NCBI RefSeq assembly: GCF_011045125.1
Contig: NZ_JAAKZF010000010.1
Span: 69,501 to 133,500 of the forward strand
Reading direction: 5' to 3'
From: Allomesorhizobium camelthorni
Lineage (GTDB): Bacteria > Pseudomonadota > Alphaproteobacteria > Rhizobiales > Rhizobiaceae
Length of the DNA: 64,000 bases
Notes under the pieces: generated by a model
What the model was told of the DNA's origin: nothing
Database searches by the model: none
The model's input: only the letters and a program-made list of their open reading frames with translations
Shown here: positions 31,753 to 40,641 of the stretch, in pieces
Numbering within the stretch: position 1 is the first letter of the stretch
How the letters are laid out: every line of letters starts with the position of its first letter
Translations under genes and position numbers: made by a program

Positions 31753-33237
31753 GTGGTGCGAAAAAGCAGACTTTCGCGCCAGGCCATGCGCCGGCATCGG
31801 GTCTGGCGGAAATCGGAGAGTTCTCGCGTGCGCTTTTCCGCGGCAACGACGGCAGAGCGGCTTTTGCCCGAGCGCCTCGCTTTGCGCGCCCGGCCGCTGC
31901 TCGGCCAGATCGATGCGGCCCTGTTTACCGCCGACGAGCGCGGCGAGGCGGGCCGCATGTCGCTCATCGCCTTCGCGATCCGCATCGTCAGCGCGGCCAT
32001 CGCCTTCGTCAGCCAGGTTCTGCTGGCGCGTTGGATGGGCAGCTTCGAATACGGCATCTTCGTCCTCGTCTGGACGACGATGGTGATCGCCGGCAACATT
32101 TCCTGCTTCGGCTTCCACACCTCCATCATCCGCTTCATTCCCGAATACCGCGAACGCGGCATGACCGCCGAGCTGCGGGGCGTGCTCGTGGCGAGCCGGC
32201 TGTTCGTGCTGGTCGCTTCGACGGCAATGGCCTTTCTCGGGGGCTTAGGCGTCTGGTATTTTTCCGGTGCGATCGAGAGCTACTATTTCGTGCCCTTCAT
32301 CCTCGGGCTGATCTGCCTGCCGATGATCGCGCTGTCGGATGTGGTTCAGGGCATTTCGCGGGCGCATTCCTGGGCGGTCTCGGCGCTGTCGCCGACTTAT
32401 CTGATCCGTCCCGTGCTGATCCTCGCCTTCATGGCGGGCGCGCTCCTGGCGGGTTACGAGCCTTGCGCCGAAACCGCTCTGATCGCCGCCATCCTCGCCA
32501 CTTATGCCACCACCATCATTCAACTGGTCAGCGTCACCGCGCGCGTCGACCGACGGCTGCCGCAGGGCCCGCGAAACATCCGTTTCCGGCTGTGGTTCGC
32601 AATCTCGCTGCCGATCTTTCTGGTCGAGAGCTTTTTCTTCCTGCTGACCAATGCCGACGTGCTGATGGTCGGCTTCTACATGCAGCCCGACGACGTCGCT
32701 GTCTATTTCGCCACGGTCAAAACGCTGGCGCTGGTCCATTTCGTGTATTTCGCCGTCAAGGCCGGCGTCGCCCAGCGATACGCCGCGATCGCCCATGGCG
32801 AGCCTGACAAGCTCGCCGGCTTCGCCCGCGAGACGGTGGCGTGGACGTTCTGGCCGTCGCTCATCATGGCGCTGGTCGTGCTGGCGCTCGGCAAGCCGAT
32901 GCTGATGCTGTTCGGACCGGGCTTCGACGCCGGCTATCCGCTGCTGTTCCTGCTGGTCGCCGGCGTCGTCGCGCGCGCCGCCGTCGGTCCCTGCGAAAGC
33001 CTGCTCACCATGAGCGGCAACCAGAATATCTGCGCGCTGGTTTACGCGATGACGCTCGCCTTCAACATAGGCTTAAGCGTGCTGCTGATCCCGCAATTCG
33101 GTCTATGGGGCGCGGCGATCGCCACCGCGCTCGCCATGATGTTCGAAGCAGGCGCACTGGCCTTCACCGTCTGGCGCAAGCTCGGCATCGTCATGGCGAT
33201 CTTCGCGCCGCCTGCAACCGCGCCGGAGGCACGCTGA
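31753..33237 (+). CDS. Polysaccharide flippase, Wzx/MurJ-like superfamily
   Basis: About 494 residues with a basic cytoplasmic N-terminus of about 75 residues and some 12-14 hydrophobic segments (SLIAFAIRIVSAAIAFVSQV; FFFLLTNADVLMVGFYM; NIGLSVLLIPQFGLWGAAIA). This matches lipopolysaccharide or exopolysaccharide flippases. A GTG at 31753 or ATG at 31786 could be the start. The stop overlaps the next ATG (TGATG), so the acetyltransferase is made with it. Confidence 0.85.
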   Translation: MVRKSRLSRQAMRRHRVWRKSESSRVRFSAATTAERLLPERLALRARPLLGQIDAALFTADERGEAGRMSLIAFAIRIVSAAIAFVSQVLLARWMGSFEYGIFVLVWTTMVIAGNISCFGFHTSIIRFIPEYRERGMTAELRGVLVASRLFVLVASTAMAFLGGLGVWYFSGAIESYYFVPFILGLICLPMIALSDVVQGISRAHSWAVSALSPTYLIRPVLILAFMAGALLAGYEPCAETALIAAILATYATTIIQLVSVTARVDRRLPQGPRNIRFRLWFAISLPIFLVESFFFLLTNADVLMVGFYMQPDDVAVYFATVKTLALVHFVYFAVKAGVAQRYAAIAHGEPDKLAGFARETVAWTFWPSLIMALVVLALGKPMLMLFGPGFDAGYPLLFLLVAGVVARAAVGPCESLLTMSGNQNICALVYAMTLAFNIGLSVLLIPQFGLWGAAIATALAMMFEAGALAFTVWRKLGIVMAIFAPPATAPEAR

Positions 33238-34520
33238 TGGCCGCCATTCCGCTGCTTGAGGAAATGAGCGCCGGCCCGGCCGGCACGATGATCTCTGGCC
33301 TCGCCGGTTTTGACGGCGCCGCCGTCGAGCCGGGACAGATCGAGCTGCTCGAAAGCCATCGCCCGCCGCGCAGGCTCGCAATCTACCCGGCGTCCGCCGG
33401 CTTCGACCTCGTCGAGGAACTTGACTACCTCTGCTCGCGCACCATCGAACCGAACGTGTTCTTCAATCCGCGCTTCCTCGCCCCGGCCATGCCCCGGCTG
33501 GAGGATCGCGAGGTGCGGCTCGCCGTCATCCGCGACGGCCACGATTACAAGAACCGGCTGCGGCTGCTGGTGCCGTTCTCGGTGGAGCGCCCGGCCACGC
33601 CGCTCGGCGTCTCGATCATGCGCACCTGGGCAAGCCCGTTCGGACCGCTGGGAACGCCGCTGGTCGACCGCGACGACCCTGAAGGCGTGATCGAGGATTT
33701 CTTTTCCATGCTGTCGCGCCCGCATCTGAGGCTGCCCAAGGTGTTCGTGCTGCCGGACATGCGGCTCGACGGCGCGGTGACCGCCATGCTGAAATCGGTC
33801 GCCGAGACGCGCGGCCTGCCGCTGGTGACCACGGCCGAGGCCGAGCGGCCCTTCCTCGAAAGCACGCTCGACGGCAACGCCTACCTGAAGGCATCGCTGC
33901 GCTCGCACCACGACCGTGAATTCCGCCGGCTGAAGCGCCGGCTGGCCGATTTAGGCACGCTCGAACACGTCGTCGCGCGCGGCCCCGAAGATATCCGCCA
34001 TGCCATCGAAGCCTTCCTGACGCTGGAGGCGGCCGGCTGGAAGGGGCGCAAGCGCACCGCCATGGCGACCGACCGCTACCGCGCCGCCTTCGCCCGCGAG
34101 GCGGTCCATCGCCTTGCCGAGCAGGATATGTGCCGGGTGCATTCGCTGACGCTGAACGGCGAGGTCGTCGCCTGCCTTGTCGTCTTCGTCGAAGCGGGTG
34201 TCGCCTACACCTGGAAGACCGCCTATGACGAGGCCTATGCCGCCTTTTCGCCGGGCACGCTGCTGATGATCGAGGTGACGAAGCAGCATCTCGATGATCC
34301 CAACATCATGACGACCGATTCCTGCGCGGTGCCCGACCATCCGGTGATGAGCCGGCTGTGGTCGGAACGCAAGACGATGGGAACCATCGTCATCGGCATG
34401 ACGCCGGGCGCCGACCGCGTCACCCGCCAGGCGGCTTCGCAACTGCACCTCTATCGCGAGACCCGCAACATCGCCCGCCTGCTGCGCAACCGGGTGCGTG
34501 GGCTGCTGAAGAGGCGGTAG
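33237..34520 (+). CDS. GNAT acetyltransferase, CelD/BcsL-like
   Basis: 427 residues. The C-terminal 200 residues carry the GNAT_6/CelD pattern: LKASLRSHHDREFRRLKRRL, FLTLEAAGWKGRKRTAM, CRVHSLTLNGEVVACLVVF and YDEAYAAFSPGTLLMIEV. Related proteins modify or help export polysaccharides, which agrees with the overlapping flippase gene. The start ATG 33237 shares bases with the flippase stop. Confidence 0.85.
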   Translation: MAAIPLLEEMSAGPAGTMISGLAGFDGAAVEPGQIELLESHRPPRRLAIYPASAGFDLVEELDYLCSRTIEPNVFFNPRFLAPAMPRLEDREVRLAVIRDGHDYKNRLRLLVPFSVERPATPLGVSIMRTWASPFGPLGTPLVDRDDPEGVIEDFFSMLSRPHLRLPKVFVLPDMRLDGAVTAMLKSVAETRGLPLVTTAEAERPFLESTLDGNAYLKASLRSHHDREFRRLKRRLADLGTLEHVVARGPEDIRHAIEAFLTLEAAGWKGRKRTAMATDRYRAAFAREAVHRLAEQDMCRVHSLTLNGEVVACLVVFVEAGVAYTWKTAYDEAYAAFSPGTLLMIEVTKQHLDDPNIMTTDSCAVPDHPVMSRLWSERKTMGTIVIGMTPGADRVTRQAASQLHLYRETRNIARLLRNRVRGLLKRR

Positions 34521-34539
34521 CCCGTTTCGTTCGGGTGCC

Positions 34540-36174
34540 TTACACCCCCGCCTCCGCTCGCGCCCGATCGCGAAAAATACGGCGGATGACCTTGCCGGTC
34601 GTGGTCAGCGGCATTTCGTCGACGAACTCGACCTCGCGCGGATATTCATGCGCCGAGAGCCGCTCGCGCACCCACAGCTTGATCTCCTCGGCCAGCGCTT
34701 CGCTGGCGGCGGTCCCGTCCTTCAGCACGACATAGGCCTTGACGATCTCGGTGCGCATCGCGTCCGGCTTGCCGACAGCGGCAGCGAGCGCGATCGCCGG
34801 GTGGCCGGTCAGGCAGTCCTCGATCTCGCCGGGACCGATGCGGAAGCCGGCCGAGGTGATGACGTCGTCGTCGCGGCCGAAGAAATGCACGTAGCCGTCC
34901 TCGTCCTCGATGCCCTGGTCGCCGGTGGTCATCCAGTCGCCGATGAATTTCTTCGCGGTCGCCTGCTCGTCCCGCCAATAGCCCAGGAACATCACCGGAT
35001 CGGGCCGCAAAATCGAGATCTGACCCGCCTCGCCCGCCTTCATGCGGCGGCCGTCCTCGCCGATCACCGCCACCGCATGGCCCGGCACCGCCTTGCCGAT
35101 CGCGCCGGCCCGGCTGACGCCGATCGCCGCGCAGGACGACAGCACCAGATTGCACTCGGTCTGGCCGTAGAATTCGTTGATCGTGATGCCGAATTCCGCG
35201 CGCGCCCACTCATAGGTCTCGCGCCCGAGCGACTCGCCGCCGGAACCCACCGTCCGCAGGTCGAGCCGGAAGCGCCGGCCTATATCAGGCACCGTCCTCA
35301 GCATTCGAAGCGCTGTCGGCGGGATGAAGGCGTTCCTGACCCGCATCTTCTCGGCAAGTCCAAGCGCTGCCTCCGGATCGAACTTCTCGAACCGCCCGGC
35401 GACCACCGGCACGCCGAAATAAAGGCCGGGCAGCAGCACGTTGAGCAGGCCGCCCGCCCATGCCCAATCTGCCGGCGTCCACAGGAGGTCGCCCGGCTGC
35501 GGCAGGAATTCATGATGGGTCTGCACGCCGGGCAGATGCCCTAGCAGCACACGATGGCCATGCAGCGCACCCTTTGGCGGGCCGGTGGTGCCGGAGGTGA
35601 AGATCATCATTGCCGGGTCGTCCGGCCCTGTGTCCTCGGCGGAAAAATGCGGCGAATGGTCGGCGACCAGCCGGTGGAAATCGATGGCGTCGCCGTCCGC
35701 CCCGTCGATCGACACGATCCGCTCGAGGCCCGCCGGCCTCTGGGCGATTTTCCGGATTTTCGCATGGCCGCCGGCAGTGGTGACGACTGCCCTGACGCCG
35801 GCCGCCTGCAGCCGGTATTCGAGCGCCTCGACGCCGAACAGCAGCGCCAGCGGCACGGCGATAGCGCCGAGCTTGTAGATCGCGACATGGGCGATCGCCG
35901 TCTCGAAACATTGCGGCAGAAGCAGCGCGACGCGGTCGCCGCGCCTTATGCCTAGCGCCCTGAGCCCGTTGGCGAGCCCGTTGGAGCGCGCCGCAAACTC
36001 GCCGAAGCTCAGGCGCTGCGCTTCGCCCTCGGCGCGGTAGTCGAGCAGCGCTGTGCGGCCCGGTTCGCTTGCCGCCCAGCGATCCGAGACCGCTGCGCCG
36101 ATGTTGAAACGCTCAGGGATCGTCCAGCGAAAATCGCGGATGAGGCTGGCATAGCTGTCGCGCCGTTCGAGCAT
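34540..36174 (-). CDS. AMP-dependent acyl-CoA synthetase
   Basis: 544 residues. The signature MIFTSGTTGPPKGALHGH (P-loop) is at about 189-206; other core motifs are NEFYGQTECN, MTTGDQGIEDEDGYVHFFGRDDDVI and the C-terminal PLTTTGKVIRR with the catalytic lysine. The acid substrate cannot be told; acetyl/propionyl or medium-chain acids are likely. It is convergent with the acetyltransferase gene. Confidence 0.92.
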   Translation of the reverse strand: MLERRDSYASLIRDFRWTIPERFNIGAAVSDRWAASEPGRTALLDYRAEGEAQRLSFGEFAARSNGLANGLRALGIRRGDRVALLLPQCFETAIAHVAIYKLGAIAVPLALLFGVEALEYRLQAAGVRAVVTTAGGHAKIRKIAQRPAGLERIVSIDGADGDAIDFHRLVADHSPHFSAEDTGPDDPAMMIFTSGTTGPPKGALHGHRVLLGHLPGVQTHHEFLPQPGDLLWTPADWAWAGGLLNVLLPGLYFGVPVVAGRFEKFDPEAALGLAEKMRVRNAFIPPTALRMLRTVPDIGRRFRLDLRTVGSGGESLGRETYEWARAEFGITINEFYGQTECNLVLSSCAAIGVSRAGAIGKAVPGHAVAVIGEDGRRMKAGEAGQISILRPDPVMFLGYWRDEQATAKKFIGDWMTTGDQGIEDEDGYVHFFGRDDDVITSAGFRIGPGEIEDCLTGHPAIALAAAVGKPDAMRTEIVKAYVVLKDGTAASEALAEEIKLWVRERLSAHEYPREVEFVDEMPLTTTGKVIRRIFRDRARAEAGV

Positions 36175-36331
36175 GAGCGATGGTTATCCCGCCGGACCGT
36201 GCTTTGACAACCTGCCCCAAGGTCAAACGCCCCTGCTGGCGCGCCCTCGCGCCAAATGTGCGCCATTGTCCTATGGAACCATCGGCCCGGCTTGGCGTAT
36301 GCTTTCGACAGAGGGAAACCGAGGAGAGAAG

Positions 36332-36508
36332 ATGGATCTCGACTTTGCCAGGTTTGCTCTCGGCATGGCCGTCGGCATCACGGTCGGCGCGCTGGTCGGA
36401 TATGTGGGCGGCGACTGGATATTCGACGACGGCTCGGTCGGGCTGGGTTTCGGCGTCGTCATCGGCGCCGGCGTCGGTGCGCTCGTCGGCGTCATCGCCA
36501 GCTCGTAG
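36332..36508 (+). CDS. Small glycine-zipper membrane protein (58 aa)
   Basis: ATG at 36332 follows GAGGAG. Two hydrophobic glycine-zipper helices (FALGMAVGITVGALVGYVGG and VGLGFGVVIGAGVGALVGVI) flank a short acidic loop. It is a predicted inner membrane protein, function unknown. It is divergent from the synthetase gene. Confidence 0.8.
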   Translation: MDLDFARFALGMAVGITVGALVGYVGGDWIFDDGSVGLGFGVVIGAGVGALVGVIASS

Positions 36509-36559
36509 CCTGGAGCCCCTCCGAAACCGGGGAATTGCGCCGCGTCCGCATCCTCCCCC

Positions 36560-37585
<1,026 letters not shown>

Positions 37586-38122
37586 TCAGGCTTGGTATTG
37601 TTCGTCGCTGACATGCTCCAGCCAGTCGACGGCCTTGCCGTCGAGCGCCTCCGCGATGGCGATGTGGGTCATGCCCGTGACTGCCGTAGCGCCATGCCAG
37701 TGTTTCTCGCCGGGCTCGAACCAGATCACGTCGCCGGGCCGGATTTCCTCGACCGGGCCGCCCTCTCTTTGCGCCCAGCCGCGCCCGGCCGTGACGATCA
37801 GCGTCTGACCGAGCGGGTGCGTGTGCCAGGCAGTGCGTGCGCCCGGCTCGAAAGTGACGATCGCGCCGCCGGCGCGCGCTGGATCGCTACGCTGGAAGCG
37901 TGAATCGATGCGCACGGAACCGGTAAAATAATCCGCCGGCCCCCTTTCGGATGGCTGTGAACCGTTCCGCATGATCTGCATCGTTCCTGTCCTTCTTGTT
38001 GTCGGCAAAGTCGGTGTCGAAATCGCCGGAGCCTTGAGCCTTGCGTGTGCGTCGGCAGGTCCAGCCGCCGCCAGCGCGGCGAGGCCGCCGGTCCCGGCGA
38101 GCATTCGTCTGCGCGTGATCAT
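37586..38122 (-). CDS. Exported cupin-domain protein
   Basis: 178 residues from ATG 38122. A twin-arginine signal is present ([20 protein letters not shown], cut near ADAHA). The cupin metal site is [19 protein letters not shown] and GEKHWHGAT. It is 36 bases downstream of the aldo/keto reductase start, same strand, perhaps one unit. Similar proteins are quercetin dioxygenase-like or carboxymuconolactone-type cupins; no substrate can be named. Confidence 0.82.
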   Translation of the reverse strand: MITRRRMLAGTGGLAALAAAGPADAHARLKAPAISTPTLPTTRRTGTMQIMRNGSQPSERGPADYFTGSVRIDSRFQRSDPARAGGAIVTFEPGARTAWHTHPLGQTLIVTAGRGWAQREGGPVEEIRPGDVIWFEPGEKHWHGATAVTGMTHIAIAEALDGKAVDWLEHVSDEQYQA

Positions 38123-38265
38123 CGCGCCTCCTGCTTCGAGGCGACAGCTATTTAGCGGCTGCGCCTGCCTGCGATTAGCTGCAAAAATGCGTATGTACTT
38201 ATGACCAATGCTCATGAATGTGTTCGCCGGAAGGGGAGGCGGCAGGCGCGCCTCTTCTTCAGCGA

Positions 38266-39290
38266 TCACCCCGCGTCCGGCAGCCGGTCGAGGAATTTGT
38301 CGAGCGTGATCGGATAGTCGCGCACGCGCACGCCGGTGGCGTTGTGGATCGCGTTGGCGACGGCCGCACCAACCCCGCACAGGCCGAGCTCGCCGACGCC
38401 CTTGGCCTTCATCGGCGAGGAGATCGGATCGGTCTCGTCCAGGAAAATCACCTCCTGGTGCGGGATATCGGCATGGACCGGCACTTCGTAGCTGGCGAGA
38501 TCATGATTGACGAAGAAGCCGAAGCGCTTGTCGACCGCGAGCTCTTCCATCAGCGCCGCCCCTACCCCCATCGTCATCGCGCCGATCACCTGGCTGCGGG
38601 CGGATTTCGGATTGAGGATGCGGCCTGCCGCGCACACCGCGAGCATGCGCCGGACACGGCTCTCGCCTGTCGCGACGTCGACGCCGACCTCGACGAAATG
38701 CGCCGCGAAGGTCGATTGCTGGTACTGCTTGTCGAGATCGCCATATTCGATCGCGTCCTCGGCGGCGAGGCCGTTTTCGCCTGCGGCCTCGGCGAGTAAG
38801 ACGCTGCGTTTGCCCGAGCGGACCTCGCCGTCGGCGAACACCGCGTCGGCGGAGTTGAAGCCGAGCTTCTGGGTCACGGCTTCGCGCAACTTCACACAGG
38901 CCGCATAGACGCCGGAAGTCGAGTTGTTGGCGCCCCATTGTCCTCCCGACCCGGCCGAAACCGGGAACGCGGAGTCGCCGAGGCGCACCACTACATGATC
39001 GAGCGGCACGCCCATCATCTCGGCCGCGGTCTGGGCGATGATGGTGTAGCTGCCGGTGCCGATATCGGTCATGTCGGTCTCGACCGTCACCATGCCGCGA
39101 TTGTCGAGCCGGACGCGCGCCGCCGATTTCGTCAACAGATTGTTGCGGAAGCCTGGGGCGACACCCATGCCGACGAGCCAGCGCCCGTCGCGAGTGCTGC
39201 CGGGCGCGGCGTTGCGCTTGTCCCATCCGAACCGCTCCGCGCCCAGCCGCAGGCATTCGACCAGTTGACGTTGCGAGAAGCGCCGCTCGG
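38266..39290 (-). pseudogene. Xanthine dehydrogenase-family molybdopterin subunit, 3' part
   Basis: About 340 residues of the C-terminal half of a Mo-binding (CoxL/XdhB-type) subunit: LVECLRLGAERFGWDKRN, VETDMTDIGTGSYTIIAQ, VRLGDSAFPVSAGSGGQWG and [25 protein letters not shown] full subunit has 700 or more residues. Authentic sequence ends at about 39290, where an opposed lysR 3' fragment begins. No FeS or FAD subunit genes are near. It is a deletion remnant, and probably non-functional. Confidence 0.85.
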
Positions 39291-39531
39291 GCTGGAAGGG
39301 CAGTTGGTGTTCAACAGCCCGGCCCTGATACTGAAGGCAGCTCTGGCCGGGTTCGGCCTGGCGTGTTTGCCCGAGGACGCGGTGCAGCCGCACATCGCCG
39401 ACGGGCGGCTCGTCAAGGTGCTCGATGACTGGTGTGCGCCCTTTTCAGGCTACCATCTCTACTATCCGAGCCGCCGGCAACCCACGCCGGCCTTCGCCCT
39501 GCTGGTCGATGCGCTGCGCTACCGCGCCTGA
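39290..39531 (+). pseudogene. LysR-family regulator, 3' part
   Basis: About 80 C-terminal residues of a LysR effector domain: LEGQLVFNSPALILKAALAG, FGLACLPEDAVQPHIADGRL and YYPSRRQPTPAFALLVDALRY. The DNA-binding half is gone. The fragment meets the oxidoreductase fragment near 39290; both lost their 5' ends, as expected if one deletion removed the region between two divergent genes. Confidence 0.8.
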
Positions 39532-39639
39532 GCCAAGGGCAGCGAGCGGGGAACCGAGAAATTCGCAGGTCGCATCTTCGCCGCCCGGGGAGCCGGGCGA
39601 ACTCGAATTCCTGACCGTCGGATTCTATCGAGATAAAGA

Positions 39640-39724
39640 TGGTGCGGGTGGTCGGGGTCGAACCGACACTCCTTTCGGAACCGGATTTTGAGTCCGGCGC
39701 GTCTACCAATTCCACCACACCCGC
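39640..39724 (-). tRNA. tRNA-Leu (anticodon CAA)
   Basis: 85 bases including encoded CCA. The acceptor GCGGGTG pairs with its complement before ACCA; the anticodon loop is CTCAAAA within stem CCGGA/TCCGG, giving CAA; a long variable arm and T-loop GTTCGAC are present, as in class II tRNA-Leu. Confidence 0.97.
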
Positions 39725-39939
39725 ACGGTGCGGATCCCTGCGTGCATTGCGCGTCGAGGATAGCCGAGCGCTCCTATACGACACCTTCCCCAGGATTTCC
39801 AGATGGAAGCCGCGCTCAAAATTCCTCGGCTTGTCAGTGATCTATGCCCCTACTGACGCGAGGCCGAAGCAGGCCTGAGACGGAGCTTCACCTGTGCAAC
39901 GCCGAAACCGCGATAGGCCCTGTCAAGCGCACGGTCGTT

Positions 39940-40641
39940 TCAATCGGTCGGCTCGAGCATCCGATAGCCGACGCCGGGCTCATTCATGATGTAGCGGGGG
40001 CTGGCCGGATCGTCGCCGAGCTTTTGGCGAAGCTGGCGGACAAAAACCCGCAAATACTGGGTATCGTGTTCATGCGCCTTGCCCCACACCTCGCGCAGAA
40101 GGGTCTGGTGGGTAACGATGCGGCCGGTGTGGCGGGCCAGCACCCAGAGAACGTCGAACTCCTTGCGCGTCATCTTGAGCGGCGCTCCGCCCTGACGGAC
40201 TTCATGTTCCGCCACGTCGATATACAGGTCGCCGATCTTCACGACGGCTTGACCCGCAGCGTCGCTTGCGGCTGACCTGTCGCGCAGCAGCGTCCGAATG
40301 CGCGCCAGCAGTTCCTTGATGCCGAACGGCTTGACCACATAGTCCTGTGCACCCGCGTCCAGCGCCTCGACCTTCTCGGCCTCCGCCTGTCGGACGGACA
40401 GCACCAGGATCGGTATCTGAGACCATTCCCGGACCTTCGCGATGACGTCCTTGCCGTCCATGTCGGGAAGCCCGAGGTCGAGCACGATGAGGTCCGGTTC
40501 TTCGGTTGCCGCCTTCTGCACGGCTTCCCGTCCCGTTGCTGCTTCGGCGATCTCATAGGCATGCGCTTCGAGGGCGACGCGCAGGAAGCGGCGGATCTGG
40601 GTTTCGTCGTCGACGACGAGGATCCGGGCAAGAGCGCTCAC
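39940..40641 (-). CDS. kdpE: KdpE response regulator
   Basis: 233 residues. Receiver domain with acidic Asp11-Asp12 and phosphoacceptor Asp55 (LIVLDLGLPDMDG), and Lys in YVVKPFG; C-terminal OmpR-type winged helix (KMTRKEFDVLWVLARHTGRI, YLRVFVRQLRQKLGDD). It activates kdpFABC under low potassium or osmotic stress. Its start overlaps the kdpD stop by 4 bases. Confidence 0.96.
   Translation of the reverse strand: MSALARILVVDDETQIRRFLRVALEAHAYEIAEAATGREAVQKAATEEPDLIVLDLGLPDMDGKDVIAKVREWSQIPILVLSVRQAEAEKVEALDAGAQDYVVKPFGIKELLARIRTLLRDRSAASDAAGQAVVKIGDLYIDVAEHEVRQGGAPLKMTRKEFDVLWVLARHTGRIVTHQTLLREVWGKAHEHDTQYLRVFVRQLRQKLGDDPASPRYIMNEPGVGYRMLEPTD

Noticed and set aside
32841-33236. Upstream extension of the acetyltransferase frame
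   Set aside because: These 132 codons overlap the flippase gene in another frame and look non-coding; the ATG at 33237 overlapping the flippase stop is better.
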